Below are positions 32,218 through 41,367 of a DNA stretch of 64,000 nt, piece by piece. The position numbers and the translations under genes were made by a program. Positions within the stretch are counted from its first letter, which is position 1; each line of letters opens with the position of its first letter. Under the pieces are notes generated by a model. The model worked only from the letters and a program-made list of their open reading frames with translations. It made no database searches and was not told the origin of the DNA. The stretch is from JAEUIX01 sp964611125 (GTDB taxonomy: Bacteria; Planctomycetota; Phycisphaerae; Phycisphaerales; UBA1924). The DNA is taken from the NCBI GenBank assembly GCA_964611125.1, contig CAZSZO010000012.1:1-64000 (forward strand). Reading direction: 5' to 3'.

Positions 32218-34368
32218 GTGGCAACAGGCGATATTCTCAGCGCGACGATTCTGGCCGAAGGGTGGCGCCTGCGCCTGGTGATCGAGGGCTTTACGACTGG
32301 CGCAACGTACAGCCTGGGCGACGGCGACCTAGGTACGACGACGATCAATCTGGCGGTGTTGTCGGAGGGCTATACGGGGTCGGTGCTGGGCACGGTCTCC
32401 CGCAGCGTGTACGTCACCAAAGTCGTCAAGAAGGTATACCCCAACGACACGGTGAACGAGGAGACGGGCGGCGGCAACCTGACGGTGGATCTGGCGCTGA
32501 ACACGCGAGTATTCGCCGACGACAACACCGGGGCCGGCAAGTCGGGCACAGCGCCGACGCTCTCGGTGGCTGCGGGCGCCATCGTCAACTCCGGCGGGGC
32601 CGGCCAGAGCAGCAACGCCGTGAGCGGCTTTGCGGTGACCAACAACTCGACGGCGGCATATGACCCGGTGGTCGTGCATTGGGCCGTGCCGCAGCGGCAG
32701 GCGGTCAACGGGACAACCACGATCGAGTTCTTGCCCATGCACGGCTACGCCCGCAACCAAAAACCCATCGCCGCGGCGGTGGTGACAGCCGTGGGCGCCA
32801 CCAGCGGGACGACCAAGACGGCGACGATCACAGCCTTTACCCGGAGCACTTCCGACAGCCTGCCTGTCTTCGCGTGCGACCTGGACCTGTCCATCGCTGG
32901 TGGGTTCACACGAGGGGAAGCGGTCAACATCAATGTGAGTTGCTACCCGTGGGTGGGCGACGCCTCAGCCGTGACCACCAGCAGCGGGACCAGCGCCAAG
33001 AACTTCTCGACGCTTGTTTACACCATCATGGACCGCGCCGTGTGCGTCGTGGACCCATCGACGGGAAACGACACCACCGCCTACGCCGGCCCCAATCAGA
33101 CGTCGGCCAATGCGGCGCCGGCCCTGACCATCCAGGGGGCGGTGGCCAAGATCAAGGCGTACAACAACTCCACCTATTCACTCAACCGGGCTGACGGCGG
33201 CGAGGTGCAGCTCAAGGCCGGGAACTACCTGCACGGCATCGGCGGAGGCAACGCCGCCGACACGGTGAACGGGTGGGTGACGATTACGCGGCACAGCTCG
33301 GCGACAGCGGCTCAGGTGATCTACACCGGCCCCAACGGGACCAGTAGATACGCGTGGAACCACCAGCGGATCAAAGACGTGACGGTCACGCTGAGCGCTG
33401 ACTACATGATGTTTCAAAACACCGAGAAGGTGTGCGTGTTCGACTCAGTAAACTTCACGACGACGTTCTTTCTGAGCGGCGGTGACGGCACTCTTGAGTT
33501 CATCAACTGCAACTCCGTAGGCGGGGCGTACTACCCCGGCGTGAGCACGACCGACTGCCGGCTGTGCCGCAACAGCTGGATTACGGGGGCGACTGGCGGG
33601 CAGCAGGAGTTCAAATCCGTCCGATTCATCTTTGGCGGAGGGTGCCGGAACTGCACCTCGGACGTGTGGGTTCAGCGAGCGGGCGAGTCGGTCATCCCAA
33701 TCATCGCCTACATGCGCAACCTCAACCATTCTGGAAGCCTGTTCGCCTTGCAGGCGGACATCAACGGTGCGGCGCTCGTGAGCGTTTTGCATGAGTACGT
33801 GGGGTCCTCGAACGCCCTGTGCGATTTTGGCAACTCCAGTGCCACCAACTTCATGGTCTTCAACGTAACCTGTGCTGGTGATCGCTGCAACTGGCAGGCG
33901 GGTTGGCCCGCAAGCGTGAACAACACGCTTAGGATGTACGTTCGTGGAGCGTCCCTGAAGTGGTTCGCCTGGAAGGGCGACGAGTACGCACCTGGCTATC
34001 CGACGCTCACAGCTTCGTGGCCGGTGAAGTACGGTGTGGACTTCATCCAGGTGAACTCTGAGCAGGATTACGCGGGAACAGGCTCGGATGAGTTCCCGCC
34101 GCAGTTCGCCGGCGTGGGCTCGACGCGCGTGGTGCAGGCGAAGTACGTGGATGACCGCAGTCGCTATGGGGCAAGGCCCCGAGGACATGGCGACTACCGG
34201 CTGCGGGCCGATTCAAGCCTGCGGGGACGCATTAAGCCGGCGGACATGGCGATCGCCTTCGACCTGGATGGGAACGCCTGGGATCTTAACAGCAAGGCGC
34301 CGCTGGGGGCCATGTGGGGACCGATGGCGGCGCCCACCGGCGGCGGGGCATACGTGATTGGAGGATGA
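32218..34368 (+). CDS. Tail spike/fibre, beta-helix type
   Basis: This 716-residue protein probably recognises the host surface. The N-terminal 280 residues are beta-rich. The middle (VVDPSTGNDTTAYAGPNQTS, then GGEVQLKAGNYLHGIGGG) has the pattern of right-handed parallel beta-helix proteins such as phage spikes and pectate lyase-like folds. Several cysteines lie near 440-480 (CRLCRNS; CRNC). The GTG start follows AAGGGGGG. The following gene starts three bases after its stop. Confidence 0.6.
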   Translation: MATGDILSATILAEGWRLRLVIEGFTTGATYSLGDGDLGTTTINLAVLSEGYTGSVLGTVSRSVYVTKVVKKVYPNDTVNEETGGGNLTVDLALNTRVFADDNTGAGKSGTAPTLSVAAGAIVNSGGAGQSSNAVSGFAVTNNSTAAYDPVVVHWAVPQRQAVNGTTTIEFLPMHGYARNQKPIAAAVVTAVGATSGTTKTATITAFTRSTSDSLPVFACDLDLSIAGGFTRGEAVNINVSCYPWVGDASAVTTSSGTSAKNFSTLVYTIMDRAVCVVDPSTGNDTTAYAGPNQTSANAAPALTIQGAVAKIKAYNNSTYSLNRADGGEVQLKAGNYLHGIGGGNAADTVNGWVTITRHSSATAAQVIYTGPNGTSRYAWNHQRIKDVTVTLSADYMMFQNTEKVCVFDSVNFTTTFFLSGGDGTLEFINCNSVGGAYYPGVSTTDCRLCRNSWITGATGGQQEFKSVRFIFGGGCRNCTSDVWVQRAGESVIPIIAYMRNLNHSGSLFALQADINGAALVSVLHEYVGSSNALCDFGNSSATNFMVFNVTCAGDRCNWQAGWPASVNNTLRMYVRGASLKWFAWKGDEYAPGYPTLTASWPVKYGVDFIQVNSEQDYAGTGSDEFPPQFAGVGSTRVVQAKYVDDRSRYGARPRGHGDYRLRADSSLRGRIKPADMAIAFDLDGNAWDLNSKAPLGAMWGPMAAPTGGGAYVIGG

Positions 34369-34371
34369 CGC

Positions 34372-34893
34372 ATGGCGGCGATCGCGGCAGTCCAGGTGCG
34401 GGAGCTCGGGAGCGACGTCGGTGGCGCAACGGCCGCCATCGAGATCGAGCCGGGGGTCGGAGGCGACCTGGTGGCGATCGCCCCGCTGGCCGAGCCGCTC
34501 AGCGCCGGGGCGCCGCCGGTGACGCCCGCCCTGGTCGAGCAGGCGAGCTTGGCGCGGCCGGAAGGCCTGCGGAGCGTGCGGGCTGGATCCGGGCAGCTGA
34601 TCACCGCCGCCCTGGCCACCGCCGGCCGAGCCCGCTTCAGCGTGCGATGGGGATCGCTGACCGAGGCCGAGGCCGACAGCCTGCGGGACTTCTTCGAGCT
34701 CGAGCTGCTCGCCGGCGGAGGCGATGGGGCGGTGTTGGCCTTCGAGATCGAGCCCGATGGGCCCGGCGGCGGGGTCGGGACCGTGAAGGTGCGGGCCCTG
34801 GGGCCGCTGAGGCTGAGCCTGCGGGCCAATGTGAGCGGCGGCGCGGGGGTGGTGTATGAAGGGGCGGAGGTGGAGTGCGAGCGGGTGGAGTAG
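34372..34893 (+). CDS. Minor tail protein, possible gpM equivalent
   Basis: In this 173-residue protein the segment RARFSVRWGSLTEAEADSLR (about 83-102) and the downstream beta-rich tail resemble the core of lambda M-type tip proteins. There, a strand is followed by a helix that measures a fixed-length domain. It begins three bases after the spike stop and ends with CERVE. Position upstream of the L- and J-like genes supports the call. Confidence 0.45.
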   Translation: MAAIAAVQVRELGSDVGGATAAIEIEPGVGGDLVAIAPLAEPLSAGAPPVTPALVEQASLARPEGLRSVRAGSGQLITAALATAGRARFSVRWGSLTEAEADSLRDFFELELLAGGGDGAVLAFEIEPDGPGGGVGTVKVRALGPLRLSLRANVSGGAGVVYEGAEVECERVE

Positions 34894-34928
34894 AGACGCG
34901 AGTTCAAAGCGGCAAAGTTCAAAATCGG
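34893..34928 (+). repeat. Heptamer repeats B and C at a gene junction
   Basis: GAGACGCGAGTTCAAAG joins a family C unit to family B, followed by CGGCAAAGTTCAAAATCGG. It lies between the stop at 34893 and the next ATG at 34943, as repeat A does elsewhere. Confidence 0.55.
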
Positions 34929-34942
34929 GAAAGGGGGCCAGG

Positions 34943-35845
34943 ATGGCCGTGTACGGGTTGATCGCCGGGGCGTCGAATCTCTCGGTGGTAATTGTGGGCA
35001 TCGAGGCGCAGCAGGATGCGATGCGCGGCTTTGAACGCGGGACGGTGACTCCGACGATCAAGCCGACGGGGCTGCTGTGGAACCGGACCGATGAGGATGT
35101 GATCGGCGACGCGCTAAAGCGATGGAACGGGACCACGTGGACGCTCTTCGCCGACCCCGAGTTCGCCCAGATCAATGCCGGCGGCACGGTGGCGCTGGGC
35201 GCCAACCTGCCGGCGGGTGGGTTTAAGCTCACCGGCCTGGCGGCGGGGTCGGCGGCGGGGGACAGCGTGCGGTATGAGCAGGTGCTGCTGCTCAGCGGCG
35301 CCAACGCGATGATCGCCAACCTGGCGATGGGGGGGAACCGGATCACCAACCTGGGCGCGCCGAGCTCGCCCACCGATGCGGCCCGGGTGGTCGATGCGCC
35401 CAACACGTATTTCCAGACCAACGCGGACTTGCGAGGCAACGCCAAGCCGGTGAAGTATGACACCGGCGCGGGGTCGGCGGATATCACCGACTGCGGATTC
35501 GCGCCGCGGAACATCCGGCTGCGGATCGTGGGGGGCTTCTATCGCCAATCCGACAACGCCAGCATGGCCGGGGCGATCGACACCGAGATCGTGGCCACGC
35601 GCTACGAGAGCGACGCGAGCTATGGGCTCACCGTGCCCAACCCGCTGGTGATCGCGATCCCCGGGACCACGCCCAACGCCATCAACGCGGAGATCACCTG
35701 GAGCACCAGCACGCCGCTGGGGTTCAAGCTCACGTTCAAGCGGGCCAGCGATGGGGCCCTGTGCAAGCTGCGGAAGGTGGGCGGCGTGGGCGGGCTGGCG
35801 GACGGGGTGATGCAGGTGCTGGCGGTGGGTGGGGCGCTGGCGTAA
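34943..35845 (+). CDS. Tail fibre protein
   Basis: The start at 34943 follows AAAGGGGG; a longer frame reads through the repeat. The 300-residue product contains MGGNRITNLGAPSSPTDAAR (about 130-149), a motif repeated in many phage tail fibres and in host-range proteins. The C-terminal half is beta-rich. Its stop precedes repeat A copy 8. Confidence 0.65.
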   Translation: MAVYGLIAGASNLSVVIVGIEAQQDAMRGFERGTVTPTIKPTGLLWNRTDEDVIGDALKRWNGTTWTLFADPEFAQINAGGTVALGANLPAGGFKLTGLAAGSAAGDSVRYEQVLLLSGANAMIANLAMGGNRITNLGAPSSPTDAARVVDAPNTYFQTNADLRGNAKPVKYDTGAGSADITDCGFAPRNIRLRIVGGFYRQSDNASMAGAIDTEIVATRYESDASYGLTVPNPLVIAIPGTTPNAINAEITWSTSTPLGFKLTFKRASDGALCKLRKVGGVGGLADGVMQVLAVGGALA

Positions 35846-35851
35846 GGCGGT

Positions 35852-35881
35852 GTCAACGAAGGAAGCGAAGGGAACGAAGGG
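35852..35881 (+). repeat. Dispersed repeat A, copy 8
   Basis: GTCAACGAAGGAAGCGAAGG is followed by GAACGAAGGG, ending five bases before the ATG at 35886. It lies six bases after the upstream stop. Confidence 0.8.
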
Positions 35882-35885
35882 AAAC

Positions 35886-36275
35886 ATGAGCGAAAAGCCG
35901 TTGCGAAACTGCGTCGTCTCGATTTACGCCGGGCTGCTGCCTCGCCTTCGTGAGAAGGCATACCAGCTCGGCTGGGCGCTGGGCGTGCATGGGTCGCTGG
36001 TCACCGATCTCGACCTGATCGCCGTGCCTTGGATCGACGCTGCGAGCGATGCTCGGACCATGGTGGAAGCCTTGGCCTCGGTGTGCGAGGACACGTCCGT
36101 GCCGGCCGTCATTGACGCGACGACCTGGATGGCGGTAAGGGACCCGAGCCCGAAGCCGCACGGACGCATGGCGTGGACCATCTCGTTTGGAGGCCGAACG
36201 TACATCGATCTGAGTGTTGTCGACCAGCGTGAGCTCGGACGCCCCTCCCTCGGGCTTCCGCCCGGGGCTCTGTAA
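35886..36275 (+). CDS. Small conserved-looking phage protein
   Basis: This 129-residue alpha/beta protein (VVSIYAGLLPRLREKAYQLG; SLVTDLDLIAVPWIDAASD) has a pattern I associate with a common uncharacterised phage protein. I cannot name its function. The start is supplied by repeat A copy 8. It lies between fibre and tip genes. Confidence 0.55.
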   Translation: MSEKPLRNCVVSIYAGLLPRLREKAYQLGWALGVHGSLVTDLDLIAVPWIDAASDARTMVEALASVCEDTSVPAVIDATTWMAVRDPSPKPHGRMAWTISFGGRTYIDLSVVDQRELGRPSLGLPPGAL

Positions 36276-36287
36276 GAGTCGAAACCC

Positions 36288-36806
36288 ATGCGCCAGCTCT
36301 CAACGCCGCTCCATATCGCCCGCCACGTGCTGCTGTCGGATGCGGCCTGGCTGCTGTTTGTTGAAGCGCCGCTGAAGTCGGGCGGGTTCATTCGACTGGT
36401 GCGCAACAGCCGGCACCTGGCGGCGGGGGGGCGGAAGTGGCAGGCATGCTCGATCGAGATCGAGCTTCCCGAATCGAGCGCCGAGGGCGCGCTGGGCGAG
36501 CTGCGGATCACGCTCCCCAACGTCTCGCGCCTGCCGATGCTCTACCTCGAGGCGGCCAATGAGCTGCTGGGGCAGACGTTCACCTGCTGGCTGGCCCACG
36601 AGCGGAGCCTCGAGGCGTTCAGCTCAGCCCTGGCGTTTGCGCACACGGCCCTACGCGCGACGATGAACGAGCGGGTGGCGACGATCGTCTGCGGCCACCC
36701 AGCCCAGAACAAGCGGACACCGGCGGCGGTGTACGACCGTCGCGTGTATCCGCAGCTGCTGCCCGGCGGCGGCCTGACCAGCGGCGGGACGGGAGGGGGA
36801 GGCTGA
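36288..36806 (+). CDS. Minor tail protein, gpL/DUF1833-like
   Basis: This 172-residue protein of the tail tip has a strand-rich N-terminus (RLVRNSRHLAAGGRKWQACS), then LGELRITLPNVSRL and a C-terminal AVYDRRVYPQLLPGG tail. These resemble DUF1833/gpL-like proteins that join the tape measure end to the tip. Direct overlap with the K-I-J-like gene supports this. Confidence 0.65.
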   Translation: MRQLSTPLHIARHVLLSDAAWLLFVEAPLKSGGFIRLVRNSRHLAAGGRKWQACSIEIELPESSAEGALGELRITLPNVSRLPMLYLEAANELLGQTFTCWLAHERSLEAFSSALAFAHTALRATMNERVATIVCGHPAQNKRTPAAVYDRRVYPQLLPGGGLTSGGTGGGG

Positions 36807-39800
36807 TGATGGCGATTGACCCGCGGCAACTGGTGGGGATCGACTACGCGGCGGTGGGCTCGTGCTGGGGGCTGGTCCGAGAGGCTCTGCCGGAACTGCC
36901 CGTCGACCCGGCCGACGCGATGGCTCGCCGTGATGAGCTGTTCCAGGTGCTCGGCGATGGCGAGCAGGCCCAGGCCGGCGACCTGATCTTCATGCACCTT
37001 GACGGCGCGGCCCACGTGGGCGTGTGTATCGACCACTACCGCTTCGTGCACGCGGTGCGGGGCAAGCTCAGCGAGATCGGTTCGATCGGGTGGTTCCGTC
37101 TGCACGAGCCGCATTGCCGGATCGCGCGGCTGAGGCGCGGCGGCGCGGGGGCCCGGCAGGCGGGATCGATCGAGCGGCCGCGGACGCCCAGGACGGTGCG
37201 ACTGGTCAGGCTCTCGGGGATGGTGGGGGGCTCGGTGGTGTCGGTCGAGCCGATCACCTTCGCCGGGCCCGAGGCGGTGAGTGTGGCGGCGGTGTTGCGA
37301 GGGCAAGGCGCCAACAACCTGGCCGAGTGGCTCGTGCTCCGCAACGGCGCGGTGGTGAGCGACCTGCGGCAGGAGATCGCCGACGGAGATGAGATCCACG
37401 TCGCGCCGCGGCCGGCTGAGATCACCACCGGAACGATCATCCTGATCGCCATTGCGCTGGCGTCGGCGGCGGCCTCGGCGTTCCTGGTGGCCGGGATTAA
37501 GGCCCGCGCGGCGGGCTCGGGCGAGGCCGAGAGTCGGCGGTACGGCTTCAGCCGAATCAGCTCTGACGCGATCGCCGGCGACCCGCTGCCGGTGGTGCTG
37601 GGCTCGCGCGTGCGCTACGGCGGGAAGGTCATCAGCGTGCTGCCCGGCGAAGGCGCCGATGGCAACAACCGGCTGCGCATGCTGATCGACCTGAGCTATG
37701 GGCCGGTGAGCAAGATCGGATCGTTCACAGCCGATGCCGATGGCGTTGATGTGGCTGACCCGCGGTGCGCCGGGATCTATCTGAACGACACCACGATCGA
37801 CCGCTTCCCGGGGGGGAAGGTGTCGGTGCGGATGGGGACCGATGGCCAAGCCGTAATCCCCGGGTTCGGCGACACCGAGGCGCTGCGGGAAGTGGGCGTG
37901 GGCGGCGCGGTGATGGCCAACACCAGCGGGGCCGATCGCACCAGCGCGACGCCCAGCGGTGAGGCGGTGCTGTACACGACGCTCGACCCGGTGGACTCGG
38001 CGGTGCTGCGGATCCGCTTCCCGCGCGGGCTCTCGAGCGTGACGGGCAGCGGGCAGACCAGCACGCGGCGGGTGCAGCACCGCCATCGCCGGCGAACCAC
38101 CGACGTCGGGGCCGGGGCGGGCACCTGGAGCGCGTGGGAGACGGTGACGGTGGAGCGGGCCGAGTCGTCAGAGTTCTTCAGCTCGACGCGGATCAACGGG
38201 CTGGGCCTGGTGCGGATGGACTTTCAGGTGGAGCGGATCACCAAAGAGCCCACCAGCGTGGCCGACGTCGACGAGATGCGGTTTGACTCGGTCAACGAGA
38301 TCCGCCTGGCGCAGAACACCTACGCCGGAAGGGCGGTGATCGCCCTCGACCTGGCCGCCGGCGAGCAGCTCTCGAGCGTGCCGCGGGTGAGCCTGGCGAT
38401 CGACGGCTACGCCGACTGCCGGATCTGGGACGGGCTGAGCCCGCCCACGGCGCCGGTGTTCACGCGGGGGTACAGCCGCAACCCGATGGCGCTGGCCCTT
38501 GAGTACATGACCAACACGCGGTGGGGGATGGGGTTGCCGCTGGCGGCGGCGGATATGAGCACCATGCTGGAGCTGTGGGCGCGCGGTGACGCGGCCCTGC
38601 CGCGGGCAAGTGGCGGGACGCGGCCGCGCTATGCGTGCGACCTGGTGCTGGCGGAAACGAAGGACGCGATCGACTGGCTGCGGATCATCTGCGACACGGC
38701 CCAGGCCATTCCGGTGCCGGTGGGGGACCAGTGGCGGTTCATCGAAGACGGGCCGCGGGACTACCCCGTGGAGATCTTCACCGAGGCGACGATCGCCTGC
38801 AGCGATGATGGGGCTTCGACCTTCACACTGTCGCGGGAGCTGACCACCGGCGGCGTGAGCACGGCCAACCGGCTGAGCGCCCAGGTCGAGAACCGGCTGC
38901 GCGACGGCCGGGCCGACGTGGTGAGCTGGCCGGCGTACGGGGCGAGTTGGCTGGGCGCGCCGCTGAATGAGCCGGTGCGGGAGGAGACGATCCGCTTTGA
39001 CGGGATCACCGACCCCGACCAGGCCCTGGCCAAGCTGAAGCAGCGGCTGCGGCGGGGGCGGTTTGTCGAGCGGACCTGCGCGTTCACCACGACCAAGCCG
39101 GTGGTGGTGGTGCAGCCGGGCGATCGCTTCGACGTGGCCGTGAACCTGCCTGGGTGGGGGCTGGGATCGGGTCGGATCCAAGCCGGGAGCGTTGACGGCG
39201 CGGTGGTGCTGGATGCGGCGGTGACGATCGGCGTGGGGCCGCACGTGCTGAAGATCGTGCATTACGACGGGACGGTGGAGACGGCGGCGGTGCTGGCCCA
39301 GCCGGGCACCTACGCCGCGGGGACGGCGATCGCCATCGGCGGCATGGCGCAGCCGCCGGCGGAGGGGGAGGAGTGGGCCGTCGGGGGACAGGGGATCGAG
39401 ACGAAGCCCTTTCTGTGCACCAAGGTGGCGGCCGAGGACGCGGGGCAGTTCCGCTGGCGGGTCGAGGGAGCCGAGTATGTTCCGGCGGTCTATGTCGAGG
39501 ACGCCGAGACGCCGAATCTGCCCGACGTCTCGACGCTGCCGGGGGCGTTTCAGGCGCCGGGACCGGTGCTGTTTCCGGTCGCCCAGGATCGGCTGATCGG
39601 GGCGGCTGGCGCGCAGACGCGGCGGATCGTGGTGAGCTGGGGGCAGACTCCGGCGGACGCGCGGAACACGGCGCAGTTCTGGATCTGGTATCGACTGACG
39701 GGGACCACCACATGGGTGCGGTACAGCGCGCCGACGATCACGCGGCGGAGCCAGGTGCTCGACATCTCCGACGTCGATGTGGCGTACCAGTTCAAGGTCG

Positions 39801-40705
39801 TGGCGGTGAGCCCGGGGGGCTCGGCGCTCTCGCCCTATGACGATCGGGTGCCGATCGCGGGCCTGGCCGTTGGGCTGGGCGTGCCGCCGCCAGCGCCCCC
39901 CTCGGGGCTGACCCTGAGCCTCGAGGCCGGCGGGGCGAGCTACAAGGCCGCCTGGACGGCCGTAGACGGGGCCGTGGGCTACCAGGTGCTCTATGGGGGG
40001 GCGACCACGGGGCTGCCCAACGCGGGGGCGGAGGACTGTTTGGTGCTGGCCAGGACGGTGGCCCCGGAACTCGGGGGCTTGCGGCTGCCAGCAGGGCAGG
40101 CCACGCGGCTGTTTGTGCGGTCGGTGAACGCGGCGGGGCGGCTGAGCTGGACGGCGGCGACGGTGAACGTGAGCAGCGCGGCCGTGCCGCCGGGGCTGGC
40201 GATTCGCGGGAGCGCCCGGACGTTTGCGCTGAGCTCCGAAGGGACGCGGACCAACCTGACGTGGGACAGCGGACAAAGCCGGCTTGAGCTGACCTCGCCG
40301 GCGAGCGATGGGGTGTACCTCTCGCCGGAGGAGGACCTGACCAGCGCGACGCTCTCGACCATCTCGGTGAAGCTCGGCACGGCGAACGATGCGGCGGATC
40401 CGCAGATCCAGGACGTGGCGTTTGCGTTGCCCTCGATCGAGGCGGACCAGTGGGGGATCGTGAGCACGGGGCCCACGACGGTGGGCCTGCTGATGCCGCC
40501 GTATCCCGACGACCGCCAGAGCTGGGTCCTCGAGGTGCGGACCTTCGACGGGGTGATCTGGAGCGACTGGGCGCGGATCGAGCCGGTGCTGGCGGGGCTG
40601 GGGCCGCGGACCGTGAGCAAGTATCAGGTGCGGGTGACGATGCGGCGGGCGGTCGCGCCGTATCGGCCGGCGTTGCGGGGTGTCACTGTGGTCGTGACGG
40701 ACTAA
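36806..40705 (+). CDS. Tail tip protein fusing NlpC/P60, gpI and gpJ parts
   Basis: This 1,299-residue protein contacts the host and digests its wall. Residues 1-115 are NlpC/P60-like: likely nucleophile Cys20 in GSCWGLVRE, and His in AAHVGVC. Residues about 128-235 resemble gpI, with a possible membrane helix at 211-232 (IILIAIALASAAASAFLVAG). The remainder matches gpJ-type tail tips, with fibronectin-like beta domains near 1030-1110. Lambda encodes these as K, I and J separately; their fusion here is unusual. An ATG at 36809 is an alternative start. Confidence 0.82.
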   Translation: MMAIDPRQLVGIDYAAVGSCWGLVREALPELPVDPADAMARRDELFQVLGDGEQAQAGDLIFMHLDGAAHVGVCIDHYRFVHAVRGKLSEIGSIGWFRLHEPHCRIARLRRGGAGARQAGSIERPRTPRTVRLVRLSGMVGGSVVSVEPITFAGPEAVSVAAVLRGQGANNLAEWLVLRNGAVVSDLRQEIADGDEIHVAPRPAEITTGTIILIAIALASAAASAFLVAGIKARAAGSGEAESRRYGFSRISSDAIAGDPLPVVLGSRVRYGGKVISVLPGEGADGNNRLRMLIDLSYGPVSKIGSFTADADGVDVADPRCAGIYLNDTTIDRFPGGKVSVRMGTDGQAVIPGFGDTEALREVGVGGAVMANTSGADRTSATPSGEAVLYTTLDPVDSAVLRIRFPRGLSSVTGSGQTSTRRVQHRHRRRTTDVGAGAGTWSAWETVTVERAESSEFFSSTRINGLGLVRMDFQVERITKEPTSVADVDEMRFDSVNEIRLAQNTYAGRAVIALDLAAGEQLSSVPRVSLAIDGYADCRIWDGLSPPTAPVFTRGYSRNPMALALEYMTNTRWGMGLPLAAADMSTMLELWARGDAALPRASGGTRPRYACDLVLAETKDAIDWLRIICDTAQAIPVPVGDQWRFIEDGPRDYPVEIFTEATIACSDDGASTFTLSRELTTGGVSTANRLSAQVENRLRDGRADVVSWPAYGASWLGAPLNEPVREETIRFDGITDPDQALAKLKQRLRRGRFVERTCAFTTTKPVVVVQPGDRFDVAVNLPGWGLGSGRIQAGSVDGAVVLDAAVTIGVGPHVLKIVHYDGTVETAAVLAQPGTYAAGTAIAIGGMAQPPAEGEEWAVGGQGIETKPFLCTKVAAEDAGQFRWRVEGAEYVPAVYVEDAETPNLPDVSTLPGAFQAPGPVLFPVAQDRLIGAAGAQTRRIVVSWGQTPADARNTAQFWIWYRLTGTTTWVRYSAPTITRRSQVLDISDVDVAYQFKVVAVSPGGSALSPYDDRVPIAGLAVGLGVPPPAPPSGLTLSLEAGGASYKAAWTAVDGAVGYQVLYGGATTGLPNAGAEDCLVLARTVAPELGGLRLPAGQATRLFVRSVNAAGRLSWTAATVNVSSAAVPPGLAIRGSARTFALSSEGTRTNLTWDSGQSRLELTSPASDGVYLSPEEDLTSATLSTISVKLGTANDAADPQIQDVAFALPSIEADQWGIVSTGPTTVGLLMPPYPDDRQSWVLEVRTFDGVIWSDWARIEPVLAGLGPRTVSKYQVRVTMRRAVAPYRPALRGVTVVVTD

Positions 40706-40737
40706 CGGATGGCTCTCGTGGGGTCGGGAGCTGCACA

Positions 40738-41367
40738 ATGGACAGGTGGCGATTGGAGGAGGTGGCGGCGCTGGACCTGCTCAAAACCATTCCGACCGGA
40801 GCGGTTGACGCGTTGATCACCGACCCGCCCTATGGCACGACTGCGGCCGAGTGGGACGTTGACGCGTTGACGCCGGCGTGGTGGGTCGAGGCGCAGCGGG
40901 TGGTGCGCCTCGAGGGCGCGGTCGTAGTCTTCGCGTGCGGGCAATTCACCAGGCGGGTGCTGAGCACGGCGCCGATGCCGTACCGGTACAAGTGGGTGTG
41001 GGTGCGAGGGGAGGTCTCCGATAGCCGACTGCCGACCGACGTGGTGGTGGAGGATGCCCCGAGCCGCGGCGAGCGGGACCACCCAACGCAGAAGCCCGTG
41101 CGGCTGATGCGGTTGCTGGTGGAGTCGTACAGCCGGCTCGAGGGTTTGGTGGTTGACTGCTTCGCAGGCAGCGGCTCGACGGGTGTGGCGTGCATGGAGT
41201 CAGGGCGGCGCTTTGCCGGCAGCGAGACCAACGCAGAGTTCGCGGCCGTGGCGCGGCGCAGGATCGGCGAGGCCGCGACATCGCTCTTCGAGCGGCCGGC
41301 CCCAGTGAGAATCGAAGAAGCCCCGAGACTGTTCGACCAGGAGGGATTACACGATGGCCATGCGTGA
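40738..41367 (+). CDS. DNA adenine methyltransferase, compact
   Basis: This 209-residue N6-adenine-type methyltransferase has motif IV (DPPYG at 29-33) before motif I (CFAGSGSTG near 140-148), the beta-class order. HPTQKP, which precedes motif I, is intact. Between WVWVRGE and HPTQKP only about 25 residues remain, where related phage enzymes usually have about 80-100 for target recognition. It could be a minimal enzyme or a deleted, inactive one. It may protect phage DNA or be a moron gene. It overlaps the next gene by 14 bases. Confidence 0.75.
   Translation: MDRWRLEEVAALDLLKTIPTGAVDALITDPPYGTTAAEWDVDALTPAWWVEAQRVVRLEGAVVVFACGQFTRRVLSTAPMPYRYKWVWVRGEVSDSRLPTDVVVEDAPSRGERDHPTQKPVRLMRLLVESYSRLEGLVVDCFAGSGSTGVACMESGRRFAGSETNAEFAAVARRRIGEAATSLFERPAPVRIEEAPRLFDQEGLHDGHA

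Noticed and set aside
5713..35881. GCGAAGG repeats considered as a CRISPR or integron sites
   Set aside because: Copies are kilobases apart, imperfect, lack the structure of attC sites and flank ordinary phage genes.
36806..37160. NlpC/P60 domain considered as the phage endolysin
   Set aside because: It is fused to tail-tip domains and placed where lambda K lies, so it fits tail-associated wall digestion rather than a free endolysin.
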